A stretch of 64,000 nucleotides of DNA from Arenibacter sp. ARW7G5Y1 (GCF_003201775.1 NZ_QJJZ01000005.1:258953-322952); one strand, 5' to 3'; shown: positions 26,931 through 36,971, numbered from the stretch's first letter. Notes: a model not told the origin generated them from the sequence alone. Translations and numbers: made by a program.

Positions 26931-28100
26931 TTAAAATGATACTACCTCAAACTCCGATCTTCTGTTTAGTTTATGTTTAGATTCAGGACAGTAGGTATTG
27001 TTATCACATTCGTTTGTCAATTGGGTTTCTCCAAAGCCATCTCCAGTTAACCTTGCGGCATCTATACCTTTCTTAGCTATCAAATAATCCAAGGTCTGTT
27101 TCACGCGCTTTTCAGATAGCCATTGGTTATATTTCTCAGCTCCTCGGGAATCGGCATGTGCTCCTACCTTTAAGGTCATAGTTGGATTTTCTTCCATTAA
27201 CACGGCCAACCTATCCAATAATTCCTTGTACGGCTTGCTCAAGTATGAAGAGTTTAGACTAAAGTAAACATTGCCCAAATCCTTAATTTTATTTTCCAAT
27301 TCTGTCCTTCTTCTGTTCTCTGCATCCAATCTAGCCTGTTCTTCAGCTGCCAGTCGTGCTTTTTCCTTTTCTTGTGCCAAACGTTCGGCCATAAGCCTTG
27401 CCTCTTCCTCTGCCTTTTTAGCGGCAGCTATAGAATCGGATACCCTTTGGTTTTCTTCGATCAACGCCAACTTCTCCAGTCCTTTTTTGGACAATTCCTT
27501 TTCTATACCAAACCTATATACCACACCAGCGGAATGTTGCAACTGTTTGGTAGAACCCTCCTCAATTCCCCATTTGCCCATGGTATTAAAGTTTAGGCCC
27601 CAACGATCATTGAACCAGGTATTAAATCCAAAGCCAGCGTTGGCCGTTGCTCTACCCACGGAACCTATATCACTATAGCCTGCACCCACTTGTAGAAATG
27701 GATCGAACCAGCCCGTTTCACCAATAATCTTATTAAGGTCATAGCTTACCATACCATCAATAGCATAGTAATCCCTTTCAACAGTATTAATTGCTCCATC
27801 TACCTTCTTACCTACATCATATTTATTGTAAGAACCAATGGCCTTGATACCCAGTCCACTTTTAAAAAATCTACCAATACTGATAGAGGATGGATAAGGA
27901 AGTGCATTCCAAGTATCCTTTATACTTAAAAAATCATCGCCAAATGGTGTAGCCGAGTCGTCTACAATATTGTAGCCCACTCCTAAGACCCACGAACTGG
28001 CAACAACACTGTCCTTGGCGGTAAGTTGTAATTCTTGGGCGCTACTAAAATTATAGGAAATAGCACATAAAAAGGTAATAGCAAACACATAGGTTTTCAT
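26931..28100 (-). CDS. OmpA-family outer-membrane protein
   Basis: The 389-residue form starts at ATG 28100, directly before the signal peptide MKTYVFAITFLCAISYNFSS. The frame continues 13 codons upstream without signal-like sequence. The N-terminal half (about 20-215) is an eight-strand outer-membrane barrel with alternating aromatic strands. A charged Ala/Glu/Arg-rich helix (about 225-275) links it to a C-terminal OmpA peptidoglycan-binding domain. That domain contains TLKVGAHADSRGAEKYNQWL, SEKRV and LTGDGFGE, and the NRRSEFEV motif ends it. It probably anchors the outer membrane to peptidoglycan. CAAAGCTA at 28137-28144 is a TAnnTTTG -7 match on the minus strand. Confidence 0.9.
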   Translation of the reverse strand: MKTYVFAITFLCAISYNFSSAQELQLTAKDSVVASSWVLGVGYNIVDDSATPFGDDFLSIKDTWNALPYPSSISIGRFFKSGLGIKAIGSYNKYDVGKKVDGAINTVERDYYAIDGMVSYDLNKIIGETGWFDPFLQVGAGYSDIGSVGRATANAGFGFNTWFNDRWGLNFNTMGKWGIEEGSTKQLQHSAGVVYRFGIEKELSKKGLEKLALIEENQRVSDSIAAAKKAEEEARLMAERLAQEKEKARLAAEEQARLDAENRRRTELENKIKDLGNVYFSLNSSYLSKPYKELLDRLAVLMEENPTMTLKVGAHADSRGAEKYNQWLSEKRVKQTLDYLIAKKGIDAARLTGDGFGETQLTNECDNNTYCPESKHKLNRRSEFEVVSF

Positions 28101-28388
28101 AACATTGTAATTTTGGGATTCTTTAAAATCTTTGTCCAAAGCTATGGCAATGTTAAATGGACACCATTTAAATTCTACAAAAAGCCTTAAAAATCGTTAA
28201 GCGGTTTCCTACAAATCATCAATTCAAAAATTCAAAACCGCAAAAATTTTTCGTCCAAGAAAACGGTATTTTAACCGACGAAATAGGCCTATCATTTCAA
28301 AGGTAGGATATAGATACCTCTAGGATTCCTAAGTAAATCTAGAATTGAGCCTGTTTAGGGTTTTTATTACCGGCCAAGATGCCCAACC

Positions 28389-28853
28389 CTATTTCATTTT
28401 CCTGAAACTAATTTCTTTAGGGGTCAGGGGCATTTTATAAATGCTAAAGGGTGTGGTGGCAACCTCAGATGCTTTCTTGCTGGAAGGCGTTCGTGCCATT
28501 GGTCCAACCGCAATATTATTTTGTGATTCCTCAATAACGTACAATTCTGCTCCTCCAACACCAATGATTGTTCCTGCACAGTATATCAAGAGTTGTTCCT
28601 TGTTGAAATCTACCTGCGGAACGGGTAGGCCAGGTTTTCTGGTCTTGTTAATCTGGGCAAAAAAATTCCTCAATGTCTTTACATCCCTTACAACTTGAAA
28701 TCCTGGTTGTTGCACTCCACTGTAATTATCCTCCAACACCAATTGGAGTTTTATCGTATTTTTCAAGGAACTATCATCCTTATCCTTAGGCACAGCTTTT
28801 TGCCCAGAACAGGAAGTTCCCAAAAGACATAAGAACAGTAGTATTGATCGCAT
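28389..28853 (-). CDS. PrcB-like lipoprotein
   Basis: This 154-residue protein has a lipoprotein signal (MRSILLFLCLLGTSC, lipobox T-S-C at Cys15). A small domain of the protease-complex-subunit PrcB family follows, with conserved VPQVDFNKEQLLIYCAGTIIGVGGAELYV. In Treponema PrcB associates with the dentilisin protease; in Bacteroidota the role is unknown. Its start overlaps the stop of bshA by one base (TAATG), so the two are translationally coupled. No protease is adjacent. Confidence 0.72.
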   Translation of the reverse strand: MRSILLFLCLLGTSCSGQKAVPKDKDDSSLKNTIKLQLVLEDNYSGVQQPGFQVVRDVKTLRNFFAQINKTRKPGLPVPQVDFNKEQLLIYCAGTIIGVGGAELYVIEESQNNIAVGPMARTPSSKKASEVATTPFSIYKMPLTPKEISFRKMK

Positions 28854-30001
28854 TAATTCTGCTGCAAACTTTCGTGCCTTGCCAAAAAGGCTTTTTCATA
28901 TATTGCTTCATACAGTGGCAATACCTTCAAGATATCAAAATCCATAGCCGCTTTGGCAGCATTGGATTTAAATCTTTCCAGGGTCTCATCGTTACTTAAA
29001 ATCTTCAGTGCATTCAAAGCCATCTCATCCACATTACCAACATCACTTAAATAACCCGTAACCCCCTGTTTGTTCACTTCAGGAATACCACCCGCATTAC
29101 TCGAAATTACCGCTACCCTATTGATCATGGCTTCCAAAGCGGCCAATCCAAAACTCTCCGTTTGAGACGGCAGAAGGAAGAGATCCGAAAAACACAATAT
29201 CCTATCTATTTCATTGCTATTCCCCAAAAAGATAACCTTATTGGTCAACCCGAGTTCCTCACATAAACGTTCAGCCCCTTCTTTTTCAGGCCCCTCCCCT
29301 ACCATAATCAACTTGGCGGGTATTTGTTTTTGAATCTTATTAAAAATATGGATCACATCTGGAATACGCTTTACCTTCCTAAAATTACTTATGTGGGTTA
29401 TAATTCTTTCTTCTTCAGAGGCCATCAAGGAACGCTGACAGTCCGTGAAGTGCATACTGTACTTTCTTTTATCTATAAAATTCGGGATAACCTCAATTTC
29501 CTTTTTTATATCGAACAACTCAAGAGTACTGTCCTTGAGGTTTTGGGATACAGAGGTAACCACATTGGATTGATTAATACTAAAATTAACTGCAGGTCTA
29601 TAAAAAGGATGCTTTCCCACCAAGGTTATATCCGTACCGTGCAGGGTAGTAACCATAGGTACATAAATCCCTTCCTCCTCCAACATCTTCTTGGCCATAT
29701 AACCGGCATAGGCGTGCGGAATAGCATAATGCACATGTAATAATTCAATGCCAAACAACTTAATAGTATCAACCAATTTACTGGAAAGGGCCAATTCATA
29801 GGGCTGATAATGAAACAAGGGATACTCGGGTACATGTACCTCATGAAAGTAGATCTTATTGCTCAGCAACTCTAGGCGCACTGGTTGGCGATACGTAATA
29901 AAATGAACTTCGTGTCCCCTATTTGCCAAGGCAATTCCCAATTCTGTTGCCACCACCCCACTACCTCCAAAAGTTGGGTAACATACTATAGCTATTTTCA
30001 T
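28853..30001 (-). CDS. bshA: N-acetyl-alpha-D-glucosaminyl L-malate synthase (bacillithiol biosynthesis)
   Basis: This 382-residue GT4 enzyme has the BshA N-terminus MKIAIVCYPTFGGSGVVATELG, the LHVHYAIPHAYAGY segment and VTTLHGTDITLVG. The donor region has ISNFRKVKRIPDV and the E-x7-E-like QTESFGLAALEAM. BshA joins UDP-GlcNAc to L-malate in the first step of bacillithiol synthesis, and the whole-length similarity to this subgroup is clear. BshB and BshC are not in the window. A PrcB-like gene follows with a 1-base overlap. Confidence 0.93.
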   Translation of the reverse strand: MKIAIVCYPTFGGSGVVATELGIALANRGHEVHFITYRQPVRLELLSNKIYFHEVHVPEYPLFHYQPYELALSSKLVDTIKLFGIELLHVHYAIPHAYAGYMAKKMLEEEGIYVPMVTTLHGTDITLVGKHPFYRPAVNFSINQSNVVTSVSQNLKDSTLELFDIKKEIEVIPNFIDKRKYSMHFTDCQRSLMASEEERIITHISNFRKVKRIPDVIHIFNKIQKQIPAKLIMVGEGPEKEGAERLCEELGLTNKVIFLGNSNEIDRILCFSDLFLLPSQTESFGLAALEAMINRVAVISSNAGGIPEVNKQGVTGYLSDVGNVDEMALNALKILSNDETLERFKSNAAKAAMDFDILKVLPLYEAIYEKAFLARHESLQQN

Positions 30002-30186
30002 TTATTTATTTTTAATTCAATTTAGAAATCACCAGTCAAACACTGATAGACCCCATGGATCCAAGTGTTGCTGGCACTCCAAAAAAGTCTTAGTCGGTTA
30101 AATAGGAATAAAATTTCAAATCGCTTTAAACAAAATAAGTACTTGATATTCCTTAACCCCAGTCAATACTTTTACAAAGTAAAGAT

Positions 30187-33111
30187 TTAATTTATTATCG
30201 CTTCATAAATGGCCTTCTGAATCCGCGTTCTCAACCCAGATTTGACCAACAATGTATTGGAAGCCGAGGGGTAAGTTCTATTGGATAAAAAAACATATAC
30301 CAAATCCTTTTCAGGATCGGCCCATGTGTAGGTTCCTGTAAACCCGCTATGTCCAAAACTTTTTCTGGAAACCAAACTACAGGCCGGTCCCCCACCACGA
30401 ACTTCCGGTTTGTCAAAACCTATTCCACGCCTCACATTTTGATCACAGAAGTAGCAGGTATTAAATTTCTTCACTGTTCTGGCCTCCAAAAACTGTTGGC
30501 CCCCATAATAACCATTTTGCAGGTACATCTGCATAATTTTAGCAACATCATTGGCATTACTAAATAGTCCGGCATGACCGCCTACTCCCCCCTGCATAGC
30601 CGCCCCCATGTCATGAACATAGCCCTGTACGGTCTGGTACCTATAATAATTATCTTCTTCCGAGGGTACTATATCTCCCTTTAAAAACTTATCCAATGGA
30701 TTAAATCCGGTATGTGTGGCACCGATAGGCTTGTACAAAAAATCCTCGGCCAAGCTATCCAACCGCTCTTTATAAGTATCCTCAATATACTTTTTCATTA
30801 CATAATAAGCTATATCGCTATATCGATATCTATTGGACTTAAGGTGTTGTCTACCAATCCTATTATAGATGGAATCCTTATAAACATCCTTAATGTACAA
30901 TTGATCTGCCACCTTTAGGGAATAACCACTGGTCGGCTGCTGCCTGTAAAATTCACTGGAAGGTTTTCTTTTGTCATCCAAAGTATCGATATAAAAGGCA
31001 ATCCAAGCAGGTAATCTACCGTAATGCGACAGTGCCTTAAGGACGGTGACATTTTTTAAGTCGGAATTGGAATAGTCCGGTATAAGTTCCTCAAAGGTAT
31101 TATTCAAAGCAATTTTGCCCTCCTCCTCCATTTTCATTACCATGGGCAAGGTTGCCAATATCTTGGTTATGGAAGCCAAATCATAAATATGGTCCGGGGT
31201 TATTTTTTCGTTCGAATCATAGGTGGGCTTTCCAAACCCTTTGTTGTAAATAACTTTTCCTTTTCTGGCAACAACAATCTGTGCTCCAGGAAACATTAAG
31301 GAGTCGATTCCATTTTTAACCATCTCATCCACTCTTGCCAATTTGCTGGAACTTATTCCCACCCTTTCCGGAAAACTATATCCCAACCGCTTCAAAGATT
31401 CCAACTGAATGGATGTATTCACTGGAAAGTCGGCATGGGAGCTAACAGGCAAAATCCCTTTGGCCGGAAGGGCTCCAAAGATCACCTGCGCCGTTTTTTC
31501 TTGGGCCAATTTACTATTCTGGTATCCAACGACCACCGCGTCTATACTTTCAAAAATCGGCACGTCTAAAAGGGCATAGGGTTTTGCAAATACGGCCAAT
31601 ATAAGATTGGAAGTACGTTCCCTTGCTATTTCCCCTAACCAGGAGAGTTCGTTTTTGGTAAATTTATAGGCCTTCCAAGGGCTTTCGTTACTCTTGTGCA
31701 GACCAACGATTACCAGATTGTAATTACTTAACTTTTGCTTCAAGGTCGCTACATCCTTAGCGTTGATCTGTGTTACGGTAGCATATTTATTCAATTCCTT
31801 TAGAAAAGGATCACTTTCGGCATCCCCAAATTTCACATAAGCAATTTTCTTGTTTTCCAACTTTTTGATCGCCAATAAGGAAAAGTCATTTTTCACCACT
31901 GTGATGGCATTCTCAATAGCCTCTTCGTAAAGCAGATCATCCTCCAAGGAATTTAGATCTTCATATAGATTTTTGATATCTATGGGCCTATAATTGTGAA
32001 GGCCCACCTTGTACTTTGCCATTAGTATTTTCTTCACGGAAGTAGCCAATCTATTTTCCGTTATCCTTCCTTTATTATAGGCTTCCATAAGTTTGGACTT
32101 GGCTTTGGCAACATCCAAAGGCATTAATAGGATATCGTTCCCTGCCAAAAATGCGGACAGCTCCACCTCGCCTTCCTTGGCAAAATTGGATACTCCCTTC
32201 ATGTTTAGTGCATCGGTGAATACCAATCCCTTAAAGTTAAGCTGTTCCTGTAATACATCCCCAATAATCTGTTCGGATAGTGATGATGGGTAACCTTCTT
32301 TTATTTCTAGGCTCGGCACACTTAAATGTGCAACCATTACACTACTTAGTCCCTCCTTAATCAGTTTTCTATAGGGATATAATTCTATACTGTCCAATCG
32401 CTCCCTTGTGAAATCTATTACCGGTAAGGCTTTGTGCGAATCCACTGCTGTATCCCCGTGTCCGGGAAAATGCTTCCCACTAGATAATACTCCCGCTTTT
32501 TCCATGCCCTTCATAAAGGAAATCCCTTTTTGGGCCACGTTTTCGCGGTCCTCACCAAAGGATCGATTCCCAATTATTGGATTACGAGGATTAATATTGA
32601 TATCGATATCAGGGGCAAAATTAATGTGCACTCCCAATCTTTTTGCGTGTTTGCCGATCCGGTTTCCTACCCTTTCCACTAGGGAATTATCTTTTATGGC
32701 CCCCAAGGTCATATTCCATGGGAAGGCATAGGTAGAATCCAATCTCATGGCCAGACCCCATTCCGCATCCATACCTATCATGAGGGGAACTTTCGCATTC
32801 TTTTGAAATTCATTGGTCAATAGCGCCTGGCGAACGGGACCGCCCGTGGAAAAAATAACTCCCCCAATATGTTGATCCTTGATCAACTTTTTTGTTTTTT
32901 CCGTACTGGCCTTATCCTGATCCGAAGTAACCATAACCATGAACAGCTGTCCCAATTTTTCATCGAGGGACATTTGACTATAGGTGGTCTCTACCCAGTT
33001 ACGTTGAACCAAAGTATCCATGGTAACCAAAGGGTTTATTTGACCTTGTACAGTGTATATTGATATTGAAAATAGTAATATTAGGTAAATTATGCGCATA
33101 AAAAAATCCAT
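30187..33111 (-). CDS. GH3 beta-N-acetylhexosaminidase fused to a class C beta-lactamase-like serine hydrolase
   Basis: This 974-residue exported protein has a signal peptide at about 1-23 (VQGQ). A GH3 NagZ-like domain lies at about 45-370, with KHFPGHGDT (213-221) and the nucleophile Asp300 in VFTDALNMKG. A GH3 C-terminal-like linker (about 400-570) follows. A serine beta-lactamase/penicillin-binding-like domain lies at about 585-970, with S647-I-T-K650 as the SxxK motif, YSD in place of the YxN motif, and a GHSGFTGT segment as the third motif. This fusion is known in Bacteroidota. It probably acts on muropeptides in the periplasm, combining glycosidase and peptidase or esterase steps. The second activity is inferred. 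Confidence 0.9.
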   Translation of the reverse strand: MDFFMRIIYLILLFSISIYTVQGQINPLVTMDTLVQRNWVETTYSQMSLDEKLGQLFMVMVTSDQDKASTEKTKKLIKDQHIGGVIFSTGGPVRQALLTNEFQKNAKVPLMIGMDAEWGLAMRLDSTYAFPWNMTLGAIKDNSLVERVGNRIGKHAKRLGVHINFAPDIDININPRNPIIGNRSFGEDRENVAQKGISFMKGMEKAGVLSSGKHFPGHGDTAVDSHKALPVIDFTRERLDSIELYPYRKLIKEGLSSVMVAHLSVPSLEIKEGYPSSLSEQIIGDVLQEQLNFKGLVFTDALNMKGVSNFAKEGEVELSAFLAGNDILLMPLDVAKAKSKLMEAYNKGRITENRLATSVKKILMAKYKVGLHNYRPIDIKNLYEDLNSLEDDLLYEEAIENAITVVKNDFSLLAIKKLENKKIAYVKFGDAESDPFLKELNKYATVTQINAKDVATLKQKLSNYNLVIVGLHKSNESPWKAYKFTKNELSWLGEIARERTSNLILAVFAKPYALLDVPIFESIDAVVVGYQNSKLAQEKTAQVIFGALPAKGILPVSSHADFPVNTSIQLESLKRLGYSFPERVGISSSKLARVDEMVKNGIDSLMFPGAQIVVARKGKVIYNKGFGKPTYDSNEKITPDHIYDLASITKILATLPMVMKMEEEGKIALNNTFEELIPDYSNSDLKNVTVLKALSHYGRLPAWIAFYIDTLDDKRKPSSEFYRQQPTSGYSLKVADQLYIKDVYKDSIYNRIGRQHLKSNRYRYSDIAYYVMKKYIEDTYKERLDSLAEDFLYKPIGATHTGFNPLDKFLKGDIVPSEEDNYYRYQTVQGYVHDMGAAMQGGVGGHAGLFSNANDVAKIMQMYLQNGYYGGQQFLEARTVKKFNTCYFCDQNVRRGIGFDKPEVRGGGPACSLVSRKSFGHSGFTGTYTWADPEKDLVYVFLSNRTYPSASNTLLVKSGLRTRIQKAIYEAIIN

Positions 33112-33203
33112 CTCTGATGGTAACTAAGAATTATTTGAATTATTACACTTATTCGAATAACAGCCTAAATCTATGGTTGAGCTGTATTTTCAACCAGGGC
33201 AGC

Positions 33204-33686
33204 TTACATAAAACGACCGTGCCAGCTTTCTTCAGCCGGTACTTCCCAATGATTCTGGTATTCGTGTTTATTGGTCACCAAATTATTAAATACAATGGTG
33301 TTCTTGGAAACGGCCTTTTGCTTGGCCATTTTTTTGAAATCGACCAAGGGTTTGTAAGCCACAAAATCGCCCTGTTTATATGAAACATTCATTTTATCCA
33401 ACAGTTCCACCTTGTATTTTTGCTCCAGTTGCTGAATAAAGCGTACGGAAGCATCTATGGAACACCCTGTAGCAGCGTTGAGGGTTTGGTCCAATGCAAG
33501 GACAATAAACCTGTTATACCTAATTTCATAGCCAGCACGCAAATCGCTTCCATGGGCGGTCCACTCTGCAATGAAGGCATCCAGTTCCTGTCTTAGTTGC
33601 TGTAATTCTTCTTGTGAAAAACTTCTACTGGCCTGAAAGATCCAAACTCTAGATTCATCCGGTAATGTGTTAAATTCTACGAGCAT
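33204..33686 (-). CDS. Conserved Bacteroidota protein of unknown function
   Basis: This 160-residue soluble protein begins MLVEFNTLPDESRVWIFQAS and contains DLRAGYEIRYNRFIVLALDQ. It is the family often labelled ABC transporter ATPase in databases, but no Walker A, signature or Walker B motif is present, so that name should not be trusted. There is no signal peptide. It lies downstream of the Fe-S protein genes on the same strand, 183 bases away. A candidate promoter (CAAATTTA at 33865-33872, with CAA 17 bases beyond) precedes it. Confidence 0.72.
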   Translation of the reverse strand: MLVEFNTLPDESRVWIFQASRSFSQEELQQLRQELDAFIAEWTAHGSDLRAGYEIRYNRFIVLALDQTLNAATGCSIDASVRFIQQLEQKYKVELLDKMNVSYKQGDFVAYKPLVDFKKMAKQKAVSKNTIVFNNLVTNKHEYQNHWEVPAEESWHGRFM

Positions 33687-33869
33687 TTATTAAATTTTTA
33701 ATGTTCACCCAAACGATTCTCCAATTAATATTATCGTTCGGTTCTATTCTACCTGGTTCCGATCTTGGTCTGTCTAATTCTAAAGTGTGGTTATATACTT
33801 TTATTTTGTAATCTCCGTTTTATCCATTCTTGGTAATCCGGGGATATTGGGCTAATCGTTAAGACAAAT

Positions 33870-34661
33870 TTACAAATCCTCTGCACTGGCAATCAATTCG
33901 GCAATATCCATTACCGCCACAGTGGCTTCTTTTTCCTTATTTTTCACTCCATCTGTCAACATAGTGTTGCAAAACGGGCACCCGGCGGCAATTATTTCCG
34001 GTTTAATGTCCAGGGCCTGTTCTGTGCGCTCAATATTAATATCCTTACTACCCTTTTCCGGCTCCTTGAACATTTGGGCACCACCGGCACCACAACACAA
34101 TCCACGTTTTTTACAATTTTTCATTTCTACCAATTCGGCATCCAACTTGCGAATCAGATCCCGTGGAGCTTCGTATACATTATTGGCCCTCCCCAAATAG
34201 CACGGGTCGTGAAAAGTAATTCTTTTCCCCTTAAACTTACCACCTTCCATACTGATACGGCCTTCATCCAGCAACTGTTTTAGGAATTGGGTATGATGTA
34301 CCACCTCGTAATTACCTCCAAGGCCCGGATATTCATTTTTTATGGTATTAAAACAATGAGGGCAGGCCGTTACTACCTTCTTTACCGCATAGGCGTTTAA
34401 AACTTCTATATTGGTCACTGCCTGCATTTGAAACAAGAATTCGTTACCGGCCCTTTTGGCAGGATCTCCCGTACAGCTTTCTTCGGTACCCAAAACAGCA
34501 AAGCTAACATTGGCCTTGTTCAAAATCTTGACAAAGGCCTTGGTTATTTTTTTTGCCCGATCATCAAAACTTCCGGCACAGCCCACCCAAAACAATACTT
34601 CCGGTTGTTGACCTGCTGCAAAAAGTTCTGCCATAGTAGGCACTCTCAATTCATTTTCCAT
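33870..34661 (-). CDS. (Fe-S)-binding protein with two CCG domains (HdrB/GlpC/LutA-like)
   Basis: The start at ATG 34661 (263 aa, MENELRVPTMAEL) is preferred. The open frame reaches 34745, but that would overlap the upstream gene by 68 bases and adds non-family residues. Two cysteine-rich CCG domains are present: VLFWVGCAGSFDDRAKK with TACPHCFNTIKNEYP, and FHDPCYLGRANNVYEAP with CKKRGLCCGAGGAQMF and GCPFCNTMLTDG. Such proteins carry Fe-S clusters in HdrB, GlpC and LutA-type redox complexes. It starts 16 bases after the membrane Fe-S partner stops, so the two probably form one complex. Confidence 0.87.
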   Translation of the reverse strand: MENELRVPTMAELFAAGQQPEVLFWVGCAGSFDDRAKKITKAFVKILNKANVSFAVLGTEESCTGDPAKRAGNEFLFQMQAVTNIEVLNAYAVKKVVTACPHCFNTIKNEYPGLGGNYEVVHHTQFLKQLLDEGRISMEGGKFKGKRITFHDPCYLGRANNVYEAPRDLIRKLDAELVEMKNCKKRGLCCGAGGAQMFKEPEKGSKDINIERTEQALDIKPEIIAAGCPFCNTMLTDGVKNKEKEATVAVMDIAELIASAEDL

Positions 34662-34677
34662 GATAACGGTAATTTCT

Positions 34678-36003
34678 TTATGACTCCTTGGACCAATTAA
34701 GCCTATCCATTTGGTTGAATGGCCATGGTGCTCCATTATTTTCAATATTGCCCATCATATTATTTAAGTCCGACGGTGCGGCCGATTGCTCCATAACCAA
34801 ATATTGACGCATATCCATAATAATGGACAAAGGGTCTATACTAACGGGACAGGCCTCAACACAAGCATTACAGGAGGTACAGGCCCAAAGTTCCTCATGG
34901 GTTATATAATCTCCCAACAATTGTTTTCCATCTGCAACGAACTCTCCTTTATTGGCATCAATATTCTTGCCAACTTCTTCCAACCTATCCCTAGTGTCCA
35001 TCATAATTTTTCGAGGGGATAATTTCTTGCCCGTTTGATTGGCAGGACACTCACTGGTACAGCGACCACATTCCGTACAGGTATACGCATTCAATAATTG
35101 CACCCATTTCAGGTCCATTACATCCGATGCGCCAAATTTTTCAGGTACCGTTGCATTCCCATCGGGTGCAGCAAATGGGTCCGCAGTAGGATCCATCATA
35201 AGTTTAACCTCCTTGGTCACGGCCTCCAAATTATCGAACTGTCCCTTGGGTCGTAACTTTCCAAAATAGGTATTCGGGAAAGCCAGCAAAATATGTAAGT
35301 GTTTGGAATAATATAAATAATTCAAGAACATTAAAATACCTACAATATGTAACCACCAAGCCGATCTTTCTATCCCTATGACAGAGGAAACGGACATTTC
35401 CTGAAACATGGGAGCTATAAACTGGCTCACAGGAAAAGCCCCTGCTTTGGTATAATGCGCCACGTTCATTTGCTGCAATTGATAATCAGCCGCGTTCATA
35501 GTCAGAAAAAGTATCATCAGGATCAATTCTATATAAAGAATTAAATTTCCATCTTTTTTTGGCCAACCCTTCATCTCGGGGTTGAGGAATCTCCTCACCT
35601 TAATAAGGTTTCTGCGGATCCAAAAAATAACCACCGCTACAATGACCAACAAGGCCAGTATTTCGAATGATCCGATTAAAAAACTATAAAATCCTCCCAG
35701 AAAGGCAAATATCCTATGGGTTCCAAAAAGACCATCTATAATGATCTCCAATACTTCAATATTAATAATAATGAAACCTAGATAAACTATGATATGAAGA
35801 ATTCCAGGTATGGGCCGTACAACCATTTTGGTCTGTCCCAGTGCGATCCTGAACATATTGTTCCATCGTTGCGATTTATTATCACTGGTGTCGGCGGCTT
35901 TGCCCAATTTAATATTACGGGCCAGCTTTTTAATATTTTTTGCAAAAAATCCAATTCCCGCAAAAAGTATAATTGCAAAAATAATATTAGGAATATAATC
36001 CAT
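34678..36003 (-). CDS. Membrane (Fe-S) oxidoreductase subunit with two 4Fe-4S clusters
   Basis: This 441-residue protein has five or six transmembrane helices in its first 250 residues, NarI/HdrE-like, with several His residues that could bind haem. A dicluster ferredoxin domain follows: CTECGRCTSECP (about residues 300-311) and CTSCNACVEACP (about 375-386). It is likely a quinone-linked electron-transfer subunit working with the CCG-domain protein encoded next. The gene sits between mlaD and the CCG gene with 11- and 16-base gaps, so it belongs to the same transcript. The redox partner and substrate are unknown. Confidence 0.85.
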   Translation of the reverse strand: MDYIPNIIFAIILFAGIGFFAKNIKKLARNIKLGKAADTSDNKSQRWNNMFRIALGQTKMVVRPIPGILHIIVYLGFIIINIEVLEIIIDGLFGTHRIFAFLGGFYSFLIGSFEILALLVIVAVVIFWIRRNLIKVRRFLNPEMKGWPKKDGNLILYIELILMILFLTMNAADYQLQQMNVAHYTKAGAFPVSQFIAPMFQEMSVSSVIGIERSAWWLHIVGILMFLNYLYYSKHLHILLAFPNTYFGKLRPKGQFDNLEAVTKEVKLMMDPTADPFAAPDGNATVPEKFGASDVMDLKWVQLLNAYTCTECGRCTSECPANQTGKKLSPRKIMMDTRDRLEEVGKNIDANKGEFVADGKQLLGDYITHEELWACTSCNACVEACPVSIDPLSIIMDMRQYLVMEQSAAPSDLNNMMGNIENNGAPWPFNQMDRLNWSKES

Positions 36004-36014
36004 ATTGTGATTCT

Positions 36015-36971
36015 CTATTTTTCAGCCGGATCTTCTTCAGGAATGGCGTAGTCTATTTGTTTTTTACCAAATACAGAAACATTTACATAACGTTTTGGAT
36101 TTAGGCGAAAATCCTGCAATAGCAAATCCAATTCCCTAGAGGCGTCGGCTAGATTGTTATAAAGCGCTTTGTCGTTTACCAATTTTCCCAAGGAACCCTC
36201 ACCTCCTTCTATTTTCTCCATCATAGCATTAATTTTCCCCATGGTGGATTCAAGTCCTTTTATCGTCTGGCCCAATCCGGCATTGGCCAATGTATCCGAA
36301 AGTTTGCTAAAGTTATCGGTAATGGTCCCCAAATTAGTGATTGACTTGTCCAGATCATCCTTGTTCTCCGATAGGATTTGGTTTAAGGAATTAGCGCTTC
36401 CCTGAAAACTTTTCACCAATAGGTTCAATCCAGCAATACTTTCCCGTAAGTCCGTTTTGGTTTTTGGATCCAAAATATCATTAAAGTTCATCAACAAAGA
36501 ATCTGCATTGGTTACCGCTCCTTCTACTTTCATTTGCAAGGGTGTCAGGCGTTGCTGTACCAATTCCGTAAGGCCTGGTCTGGTACTGGATGGCAGTGTA
36601 TCCCCTGATTTTGCCATGTCGGCACCGTCAAAAACGGGCTTTATCTGTATTCCCTTTCCTCCTATGATTCCCGTGTCGTACAATTCCGCACTACTGTTTT
36701 TGGAAAAAGAGAAGCTATTGTCTACCGTAAAGGTGACCAATAGATTCCCAGAGGCATCATTAAATCTTATGTCGTTTACCGTACCTACCGAGAAACCGTT
36801 GATGGTAACCTGGGTGCCGGATTGCAAACCTCCCACATGATGATATACCGCATAGAAAGTTTTGCTATTATCAAAAAGAGGTGTGGATTTTAAATAACTA
36901 AAACCAAGTATGAATAAAAGGATACCCCCCAAGACTATAATACCCGTTTTTATTTCCCTAGATATTTTCAA
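36015..36971 (-). CDS. MlaD/MCE-domain lipid-transport protein
   Basis: This 318-residue protein has an N-terminal membrane anchor (about 8-27, IIVLGGILLFILGFSYL) and one MCE domain (about 35-120, with YHHVGGLQSGTQVTINGFSVG and ISxxGGKG-like GIIGGKGIQIKP). A helical C-terminal part follows. MCE proteins are periplasmic substrate-binding rings for phospholipid transport between membranes. The ATPase and permease genes (MlaE, MlaF) are not in this window. It ends 11 bases before the Fe-S gene and follows the amidase by 56 bases. Confidence 0.9.
   Translation of the reverse strand: MKISREIKTGIIVLGGILLFILGFSYLKSTPLFDNSKTFYAVYHHVGGLQSGTQVTINGFSVGTVNDIRFNDASGNLLVTFTVDNSFSFSKNSSAELYDTGIIGGKGIQIKPVFDGADMAKSGDTLPSSTRPGLTELVQQRLTPLQMKVEGAVTNADSLLMNFNDILDPKTKTDLRESIAGLNLLVKSFQGSANSLNQILSENKDDLDKSITNLGTITDNFSKLSDTLANAGLGQTIKGLESTMGKINAMMEKIEGGEGSLGKLVNDKALYNNLADASRELDLLLQDFRLNPKRYVNVSVFGKKQIDYAIPEEDPAEK

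Noticed and set aside
26751..26939. 62-codon plus-strand frame
   Set aside because: It runs through a strong terminator and into the 3' end of the OmpA gene.
33204..33686. ABC transporter ATPase as product name
   Set aside because: No Walker or ABC signature motif is present; the name is a database carry-over for this family.
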